From: Clostridiales bacterium
GTDB taxonomy: Bacteria > Bacillota > Clostridia > Christensenellales > Pumilibacteraceae
NCBI GenBank assembly: GCA_029066805.1
Contig: JAIEFT010000008.1
Location: forward strand, 1 to 37,718
Length of the DNA: 37,718 bases
Direction: 5' to 3'
Shown here: positions 34,401 through 37,718 of the stretch, one piece after another
Position numbering within the stretch: the first letter of the stretch is position 1
How the letters are laid out: every line of letters begins with the position of its first letter
Notes under the pieces: model-generated
The model's database searches: none
Told to the model about the DNA's origin: nothing
What the model saw: the letters and a program-made list of their open reading frames with translations, nothing else
Translations under genes and position numbers: made by a program

Positions 34401-34819
34401 CATGCCGTGATTGTCGCCTTTTTGTTGTGCATACCTATTCTGGGTATAAACTTAAAGTATGCGCCATCTTCGGTTTTTTGTTCCTTCATCTCTATAAGCG
34501 AAGGATCCCAGCGCCAAGATACGTTTGTGCTGGAGTTGTCGTCCACCGTTACGGTTGAGTACACAGTGTACTCATTGCCGATTGACGCGTACAAAACCGC
34601 ATTACCGTTTTCGTCAAGCTCGGAAAACAACTCGGAATAGTTGACCGATATGTCCTTTACGTGATTTTTGTCCTCTGTCACGCTCGGCTTGACTAAATAC
34701 AATACCAAAAATGCTATGGCAGCCGCTAACAGCACTCCCATACCCACTATCATAATAATCAGCGTCTTTTTGGTTTTTTTAACCGGTGCAAGCTCAATGA
34801 CTTCATCCGAAATAGGCAT
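25460..34819 (-). CDS. Giant membrane-anchored surface protein (3119 aa) with InlB-type repeats
   Basis: From the ATG at 34819 (AGAGGTG before it); an in-frame ATG 22 codons upstream is rejected because it overlaps the promoter. Residues 1-18 are cytosolic and basic (KKTKK), about 19-42 form a membrane helix without a cleavage site, and the rest should lie outside. Most of the protein is Thr/Val/Asn/Asp-rich beta material; about 2000-2310 hold three or more modules sharing a 'TATIT...G.Y...TVS....I' ending. Residues about 2655-3097 are six Listeria-Bacteroides (InlB B/Flg_new) repeats, each with 'GY.F.GW' and ending 'LYA.W'. It ends in an acidic tail with no LPXTG, SLH or cell-wall-binding motif. 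Probably an adhesin or stalk-like protein; ligand unknown. Own promoter. Confidence 0.9.
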   Translation of the reverse strand: MPISDEVIELAPVKKTKKTLIIMIVGMGVLLAAAIAFLVLYLVKPSVTEDKNHVKDISVNYSELFSELDENGNAVLYASIGNEYTVYSTVTVDDNSSTNVSWRWDPSLIEMKEQKTEDGAYFKFIPRIGMHNKKATITACAASHVESSQKIEFTIVNQGAVDIQVKQYGVSGNMHTVKDDTYDKVLELTVPYYTMAQTDNNKSFRVNFNQTGKYNATSNEYAKLTCVDIGDSKNTGDVSVALKNPADSKYITIHEDSITPTDFYFTANGSTNNSYVEIILKANVNNADCEDITKTIKVKVESNTVSKYVDTMFVFNKPVVDAEFMGGVLTSGNATLVDPAKIRAELSQDASLKVQSGNRKILQSSADFELMLPYNKTVTYNEIFRHVMVNPANIQYAGDKIIDNWYQYIKVESSDTSVLTVNGGASATGNVKLCPTGLSGLSGGVVKCKLTLTDTRPGSAGAKVEVPVRIVAQTTGASLKLIDDKTTYEGNNLAIDAGTGKTYTVSVTYTFVANDVKPETLQENGCLNNAYTLKFDEDELEVKLKGDDKTLAPDTVYKATYKEIVKKVSSGNNSQYAATLDFDVKVKKDDDGSAVFRFVKEGSYLYDTGADNSLNKLDVPADISASFKIMECATTAKVVDFDDGIKAVTNDGEVAGNYVRNSDKKATLYVQRQAKDTILELITPENVKKLIVADKSYFEISTKTGSFVPTISNNSGFSWNTTAKAFSFTDTQVSSEVKQATIKFDVLNVTGGTIAQIELDIHIIDAITKIVVPVDGKTVSYGSDGNAAAELKSSDVQMERKYNTSLTDFAYNDVDLYYNENIKFGADAEKITSKTRNEENNTISFKHKEKELYVFDVNRRTLTCKTDIYAYSRQVGINFGEVELEFLFKSIDEYKGKHTGAAFNANDIDRMEIKFVRKADDVALFSHADCERDDVIPFDTNDKGNKEFKIRINQDVDADIYACSIVKIGEDLVYVERKSDKYGKIAPVDQASFSLPAGITPITYDGPQSGRYYYITYRTPEIDGASKNYEGGTVYFSGNSDNALTVVVNNETRTIKKIGFFSDEACDNSVSELLFGGFINNADKYTVTVYIKVEYSTLLPSHTAFETLELALPSYLELVSGNLIPDTNSYILIPSDGVKDINEKVFTCVIRLIGDEQVTNDTNIEAMPINHKGDGKNAKCTARVKAGLNTLTVKNGNTDVATVTAGNTGNYSYAFALSNKSDIQSLTLGFTYVAINGGGYDIAYDHVGAGLKLVCPSIVNGLTLENNIKAAVSELTIKIDAANVIALNNQKITFTFTDEYNGTNANNVFTLDIYITVTFDIYELAFKEDTNAAVTVTGESSGKQSLGVSVIYNDGNANTQPTVDTIKDNTVLGVYVLEDGNYKLCTNGISVKQDANDESGKSYIVEINNNIDRTKTYYLRLVYDNVIYNGEKHIRTIVINTLTSHIEFDGENSIKPMQVQGENCPSAGIVVESASDEFTLVANVVNDGSGNVESGKKANYGLYTDFNCTTAASGITVNDGVIKVTNPTAITGTVYYLADYTEQKTGEPYTLKVKLTYTVAPSAVNIIGVDTNVFNASENKLTLYYNGASDYIQANLFGKLEAVTAFNGVNYATTDNISFAIALQDNDDSAYLEVSGYVLKPKALKNNTVTTVPVVVKATYAGVTVEHVYNIVIAPFNALTFAVDSGSLNLLNKNSELTVTPTIESYNGFTHTYDLLAADGLFAITSDGDVKTVKLASNTAAKVAEYELNATLVYVYNGGSDSGITQVGTFGSTATYTVNVVGEYTPKFELSDGNNIPTYDSASGNTKHPILDNATYSIALSDIPDVSVAYRAESTNSVISIAEFNNENRAIVTLNSKASGSFTITVFAKIGGEEFRSSKTYYFVYGDNVESTLSVSNNGGSSYSAFNATEQAIDFTTTAYRFKYEISGLPSEATVNLVVNGEVDKIADTTGSTDATRYIVVTAAKPTTLRIGGTVQIGSRTIYLDDKTVKLTATAPDFELNVNNNITEILPAGTASFSIGNASGFQGTKTVSYAVDTNACATINATTGVLTANSNVLTDQTVLVTATITVSSGVYADTYTLSKSITIKGVPLPTIKWKDSAKADIATGEVNSRDYSSLYTFDDVAQDYTYTKTIVIAASSTSLADTDYSISDGVLTINNTVTAGGTVTLTVTATITSDVHKNETVSDKVIVRVLPKMSTAVTQITLGNAKNTYDFNSDAFKSIFAPNTADGDSFVKSGDTYNVVDVHIVNTGNTADFVAKGSKLTVNNDLSEAKQLQVEVQTLITSGAYKGVTVSGVKTITFALPTKPADKSFTWSNNKYNTLTLSALSDIMGNVSGTVQSVVATVDGDAADYVTVTTGEGANVELSVAKEYGAYLTGDSGNKTFDVNYVVTLADGKVYCGTATYNVPKQKITVKAEIGGEELTESAFEVKSGEIVLIDLSADKGFTVNVKNATVANTTSDSNTYLAAVSVGDGVRLNASSVSADQTVKLTLELSVAGLSTTLEYTVKVIAPQTSAAYTTDDREIYIKKDSSEEVTSAWSYKTSDYKYGESVKIQVSSGRLSDYFSQIKVDGKTATISGNNVTVNFDKQSISTYPFSVRPSLTDGFNLDFIFKTTEKIDFTFTVTLTVYNSQTNNRNSITVPYSYRVHVIDDLTVAFDTNGDNVTDCVESKVVNFKTSYGELPDPKRVGYTFGGWYTARTGGTRVYDSTTVTATQNHTLYARWNVCTYNLDYDVTVADEYKKTVEYNKQYGALPTPTQVGYDFVGWKDGEGNTIVASSLVQPTNYLSGTITLTAQWQIKYFTVTLNENYTDGTNWSMPVQEGADFELHNSITPTRAGYRFDGWYVAADGNTKAAAKITVTADVTIYAHWTQMYTVTLAANGGQFGHDSATGYTTKVANGGEFSLHWGIEPTRVGYKFDGWFTEKEGGEDKTGVVIEVDRDFTLYAHWTQLFTVKLLNFDKSVIFSYEVAKGDTFDKHVNMVLIDEDSRFDGWFTQLSGGNKVTEEFTVTANRTLYAQWTPKYTVTLDANYGTVAGNSAYDAKVVKGEDYSLHLSVLPTREGFTFDGWYTEKTGGTKQDSAIINVSENITLYAHWTEIPEESPDETLDNNDSTEDNNNEE
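25529..26858 (-). repeat. Six InlB B/Flg_new repeats coded in the giant protein
   Basis: Each unit is 71-78 residues and carries 'P...GY.FDGWYT...GG' then 'LYAHW' or 'LTAQW'. The six units are diverged, so the array is old rather than recently amplified. The fifth unit lacks the usual GY (SRFDGW). Confidence 0.85.
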
Positions 34820-34849
34820 AATACACCTCTTATACAGTAATACAGATAC

Positions 34850-34879
34850 ATAATAACATTTATCGACCGCTTTTGTCAA
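34850..34879 (-). promoter_or_regulatory. Sigma-A promoter of the giant surface-protein gene
   Basis: Minus strand: TTGACA (34874-34879), 18-base spacer, TATTAT (34850-34855), 30 bases before the ATG. Confidence 0.75.
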
Positions 34880-34909
34880 TAACAAAAAAGAGTATAAAGC
34901 AAGTTATTT

Positions 34910-34940
34910 AAAAAAATTTGCAGTCTCACTATTAGACTGC
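34910..34940 (-). terminator. Minus-strand terminator upstream of the giant gene
   Basis: GCAGTCT/AGACTGC 7-bp stem followed on the minus strand by AAATTTTTTT. No known minus-strand gene lies upstream, which implies an unannotated transcript. Confidence 0.65.
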
Positions 34941-35029
34941 TAATTCAAAACCTCCATTGCGCCCTACCTTATAGCCTAAAAACATTAATATAAGGCTCAC
35001 AAAAAAGTAATACACACTCGCGCGAAAAA
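34910..35029 (-). ncRNA. Candidate small RNA or attenuated leader
   Basis: A TATAAT (35036-35041, minus) without a good -35 box is followed by about 120 nt that hold a 7-bp CCTTATA/TATAAGG stem (with overlapping AGCCT/AGGCT), a GGTAGGGCGC run and then the terminator. It contains only a five-codon ORF (ATG GAG GTT TTG AAT TAG). No Rfam class recognised. Confidence 0.35.
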
Positions 35030-35100
35030 TATCATATTATAAAGTACAATTACCGTATTTTTGCCTACGCATATAAAATACATATAATTCTAAAAAAGTT

Positions 35101-35140
35101 TCACAAAGTTGTTGACATCTTAGCATACTTGTGATAAAAT
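35101..35140 (+). promoter_or_regulatory. Promoter and possible operator of the MarR-like gene
   Basis: TTGACA (35112-35117), 17-base spacer, TAAAAT (35135-35140). TCACAA (35101-35106) and TTGTGA (35129-35134) form an inverted repeat that brackets the -35 box and touches the -10 box, a plausible autoregulatory site. Confidence 0.6.
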
Positions 35141-35178
35141 CAATCCGTCAAAACAATTCATATTAGTAGGAGAAAAAT

Positions 35179-35583
35179 ATGCTGGCTGAACAAATACTGG
35201 CAATCAACGTTGCAACTCGTAAGCTGTGTAAAAATTGCGATAACGGAGCGATCATTTCCCAAAAAATGCGTCTGCTCTATTTGGTTCGCAACGACGTATT
35301 GTCACCTAAAGAGCTCGTAGCGGAGCTTTGCATCGCCAAACCCAACCTCACGATCTTAGCGCGCACTATGATAGCGGAAGGTCTTATCGAAAAAATGCGC
35401 GTCGAACGTGATATGCGCTCCGTACATTACAAAATCACCGATAAAGGTATCGCCGAGCTTAACCGCATGATCGCCGACCTTGAGCAATCGGTTATAGATC
35501 AGCTCGGACTCAACGACAAAGAGACGCAAAAGGGCGAGAAAAAACTGGAGAGTGCCATCAACTTCCTTAACGGCGTAGAATAA
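35179..35583 (+). CDS. MarR-like winged-helix regulator
   Basis: 134 residues, AGGAG before the ATG. The winged-helix core reads 'QKMRLLYLVRNDVLSPKELV', 'AKPNLTILARTMIAEGLIEK' (recognition helix then 'EGLIEK') and 'RSVHYKITDKGIAELNRMI' (wing and 'T..G'), as in MarR regulators. An N-terminal 'LCKNCDNG' has two cysteines that could sense redox or metal (inference). Target genes unknown; cysE-cysS follow after a terminator, and the giant gene lies divergently. Confidence 0.82.
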   Translation: MLAEQILAINVATRKLCKNCDNGAIISQKMRLLYLVRNDVLSPKELVAELCIAKPNLTILARTMIAEGLIEKMRVERDMRSVHYKITDKGIAELNRMIADLEQSVIDQLGLNDKETQKGEKKLESAINFLNGVE

Positions 35584-35609
35584 TCTCCATCACCCATTAT
35601 AACGAATAA

Positions 35610-35645
35610 AAGCGCCGTGTTGCAATTACGCTTGCCGCGGCGCTT
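35610..35645 (+). terminator. Terminator after the MarR-like gene
   Basis: AAGCGCCG/CGGCGCTT stem with a long loop and AATTTT after it; the T run is short, so some readthrough to cysE is possible. Confidence 0.6.
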
Positions 35646-35679
35646 AATTTTACCGAATACCCACACTATCGGAGCGAAC

Positions 35680-36342
35680 ATGATGTCATTACCCGCATTT
35701 GCCGCTATCAAGCGCGACCTTAACGCCGTTATGCTACGCGACCCCGCGACAAAAAACAGACTGGAAGCGGCGTTGTGTTCCAGCGGATTCCACGCGCTTG
35801 TCATGTACAGACTGTTCCACTTTTTTTACGCGCATAGGTATTTTCTTGTAGCACGACTGCTATCCGCACTGACGCGCTTCCTTACCGGGATAGAAATCCA
35901 CCCGGGCGCAACAATCGGCAGCGGCGTGTTTATCGATCACGGCAGCGGAGTTGTCATCGGCGAAACGGCAGAAGTCGGCAACAACGTAATTATCTATCAG
36001 GGCGTTACCCTAGGCGGCACAGGCAAGGACAAAGGTAAGCGCCACCCTACTATAGAGGACGACGTAATGATAAGCTCCGGCGCTAAAGTCTTAGGTCCGT
36101 TCACCGTGGGTCGCGGCGCAAAAATCGGCGCAGGGTCGATCGTGCTAGGCGAAGTTCCGCCTGGCGCAACCGTTGTGGGCGTTCCGGGGCGCGTTGTGCG
36201 CATTGCCGGTAGGCGCATTAACGAAGAGCTCAACCAGTCGCTTCCCGACCCTGTAGAAGAAGAAATAACAACGCTTACAGAGCGCGTTGCCGCTCTTGAA
36301 AGCAGGCTATCGGAAGTTCAAGCCGACTTGGCTAAAAAGTAA
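35680..36342 (+). CDS. cysE: Serine O-acetyltransferase
   Basis: 220 residues. It makes O-acetylserine from serine and acetyl-CoA, the first step of cysteine synthesis. The N-terminal helical region ('FAAIKRDLNAVMLRDPATKN') is followed by the left-handed beta-helix of hexapeptide repeats ('IEIHPGATIGSGVFIDHGSG', 'VVIGETAEVGNNVIIYQGVT', 'LGGTGKDKGKRHPTI') with the catalytic His in 'DHGSGVVIGE'. Start 35680 has GGAG 5 bases upstream; the adjacent ATG at 35683 (spacing 8) is equally possible. The C-terminus is a short coiled coil. Cotranscribed with cysS, as in many Firmicutes. Confidence 0.94.
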   Translation: MMSLPAFAAIKRDLNAVMLRDPATKNRLEAALCSSGFHALVMYRLFHFFYAHRYFLVARLLSALTRFLTGIEIHPGATIGSGVFIDHGSGVVIGETAEVGNNVIIYQGVTLGGTGKDKGKRHPTIEDDVMISSGAKVLGPFTVGRGAKIGAGSIVLGEVPPGATVVGVPGRVVRIAGRRINEELNQSLPDPVEEEITTLTERVAALESRLSEVQADLAKK

Positions 36343-36370
36343 TTACACGGAATATCGGAGTTAAATTTAT

Positions 36371-37718
36371 ATGGATAAACTTAGATTTTACAACACGCTC
36401 ACGCGCAAAAAGGAAGATTTTTCGCCTATTGCGCCGCCAACTGTGACCACATATTCCTGCGGTCCGACGGTGTACAACTATGCGCATATAGGCAACCTGC
36501 GCACTTACGTGTTTATGGACGAGCTGCGCCGCACGCTTAAACACGCGGGCTACACGACCAAGTCGGTCATGAACATAACCGACGTAGGACACCTTACATC
36601 CGACGGCGACGACGGCGAGGACAAAATGCAGACTGCCGCAAAAAAGCAGAACAAGTCGCCTGAGGAGATTGCAGCGTTCTATTCCGCAGTATTCTTTAAA
36701 GACCTTGACCGCCTGCACATTCTTCTGCCCGAAATTATAGCCAAAGCCACCGACAACATCACCGAGATGATAGACTTTGTCAAAATCTTGTGCGACAAAG
36801 GCTACGGCTACGAGACCGACGACGGCATTTACTTTGATATTTCCAAGTTCGACGGCTACGGCAAGCTCTCGCGATGCAATATCGAGGACGCTTTAGCCGG
36901 AGCTCGCGTAGCGGTAAACACACAGAAACGCCACCCCGCCGACTTCGCGCTGTGGAAAAAAGCCGAAAAGAACCACATTATGCAATGGCAATCGCCTTGG
37001 GGTATGGGCTATCCCGGCTGGCATATCGAGTGCTCGGCAATGAGCAAAAAGTTCCTCGGCGAGCGGTTTGACATACACACAGGCGGCGTCGATCACATTC
37101 CCATTCACCACGAAAACGAGATAGCGCAAAGCGAAGCCTTGGAGGGACACAAAGTAGTCAATCTGTGGATGCACGGTGAGTTTATGCTGGTTGACGGCGG
37201 CAAGATGAGCAAGTCGCTCGGCAATGTTTACACTATTGACGACCTAATAGAAAAAGGCTACTCTCCGCTCGCTTTCCGCTACTTCTGCATGAACACACAC
37301 TACCGTAACAAGCTCAACTTCACATTTGACGGACTTAAAAGCGCGGCAACAGCATACAACAGACTGCGCAGCTCGATTTCCTTGTGCGCAGCGCTTCCAA
37401 AAGCCGACGCGGACACGGCGCAAAAAGTTCAAATGCAAAAGCAAGCGATAGTAAACGCGGTGTACGATGACCTAAACTACCCGCTCGCGCTCGGCGAGCT
37501 GTGGACGTTGGCTAAATACGCATGCCGCGAAGTGTACGATACCGCCGTCGAATTAGACAGTCTGTTCGGATTAGACCTGCACTTGCCGCTCCCTCAAGCC
37601 GCAGACAGCGACATCCCCACCGAAGTAAAGGAGCTTGCCGAAATGCGCTTCGCTGCCAGAAAGGCTAAGGACTGGGCTACGTCCGACGCGCTGAGAGACC
37701 GACTTGACGCGCTAGGCT
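36371..37718 (+). CDS. cysS: Cysteinyl-tRNA synthetase (3' end beyond window)
   Basis: 449 codons are visible; the gene runs off the right edge. It charges tRNA-Cys. Class I motifs: 'YSCGPTVYNYAHIGNLRTY' contains the zinc ligand Cys30 and HIGN (39-42), 'WHIECSAMS' and 'GGVDHIPIHHENE' supply the other zinc ligands, and 'GGKMSKSLGN' is KMSKS. The ATG at 36371 lies 28 bases after cysE, with GGAG about 11 bases upstream. The DALR-type helical region is reached but not complete. Confidence 0.96.
   Translation, partial: MDKLRFYNTLTRKKEDFSPIAPPTVTTYSCGPTVYNYAHIGNLRTYVFMDELRRTLKHAGYTTKSVMNITDVGHLTSDGDDGEDKMQTAAKKQNKSPEEIAAFYSAVFFKDLDRLHILLPEIIAKATDNITEMIDFVKILCDKGYGYETDDGIYFDISKFDGYGKLSRCNIEDALAGARVAVNTQKRHPADFALWKKAEKNHIMQWQSPWGMGYPGWHIECSAMSKKFLGERFDIHTGGVDHIPIHHENEIAQSEALEGHKVVNLWMHGEFMLVDGGKMSKSLGNVYTIDDLIEKGYSPLAFRYFCMNTHYRNKLNFTFDGLKSAATAYNRLRSSISLCAALPKADADTAQKVQMQKQAIVNAVYDDLNYPLALGELWTLAKYACREVYDTAVELDSLFGLDLHLPLPQAADSDIPTEVKELAEMRFAARKAKDWATSDALRDRLDALG

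Larger units (their letters stand above)
34820..35178. other. Gene-free stretch: divergent promoters and candidate small RNA
   Basis: 359 bases without a credible gene, AT-rich. It contains the promoter of the giant gene, a minus-strand terminator with a possible small RNA in front of it, and the promoter/operator of the MarR-like gene. Confidence 0.7.

Noticed and set aside
36332..36718. 128-codon minus-strand frame opposite cysS
   Set aside because: Lies over the HIGN region of cysS, which is unmistakable.

Overview
The window reads as chromosomal DNA of an anaerobic, Gram-positive-type, spore-forming member of the Bacillota, most likely class Clostridia and plausibly an uncultured gut lineage. 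Evidence: the Firmicute-specific rplU-prp-rpmA order with a cleavable L27 N-terminus, a YabP/YqfC-family sporulation gene beside nfeD, CdaA, DUF421 next to DUF4363, an EndoA-type MazF, a CotF-like coat protein, consensus sigma-A promoters and AT-rich intergenic regions. No rRNA, tRNA, CRISPR array, transposase or phage gene was seen.

Layout. 1-4430 (minus): a truncated basic protein, YqfC-like, NfeD-like and an Ogg1-type glycosylase; then rplU-prp-rpmA behind a strong promoter and structured leader; then aspartokinase. 4496-6640 (minus): cdaA (c-di-AMP synthase), a 51-residue CdaR-like membrane stub and a DUF1015 protein, coupled by near-zero spacing. 6799-11534 (minus): a one-gene unit for a Lys/Pro-rich membrane protein, then DUF421-DUF4363-holA-membrane protein-M28-like lipoprotein that has lost its metal ligands. 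11573-18722 (minus): uvrB-uvrA, and a PfkB-family kinase coupled to dinB. 18985-20318 (plus): a possible SecB-fold protein, a large nested palindrome and a mazEF module. 20476-23879 (minus): recX, a P1-family peptidase, acpS and nnrE/nnrD. 23957-24866 (plus): two spore-associated genes behind a candidate forespore promoter. 24912-34819 (minus): a 3119-residue surface protein followed by a phosphoribosyltransferase. 35179-37718 (plus): a MarR-like regulator, then cysE-cysS running off the end.

Most of the window is housekeeping: DNA repair (ogg, uvrAB, dinB, recX), translation (L21, L27, CysRS), metabolite repair (Nnr), fatty-acid carrier activation (AcpS) and second-messenger signalling (CdaA). 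The less ordinary material is a dispersed intergenic repeat family (three copies and a fragment), the 158-bp nested palindrome before mazEF, a CdaR reduced to its membrane anchor, a probable pseudo-peptidase lipoprotein, a candidate small RNA upstream of the giant surface protein, and a start codon held in a hairpin loop. No clearly new multi-gene system was found; the closest candidate is the SecB-like/palindrome/mazEF stretch. All family assignments come from reading motifs, not from database searches.
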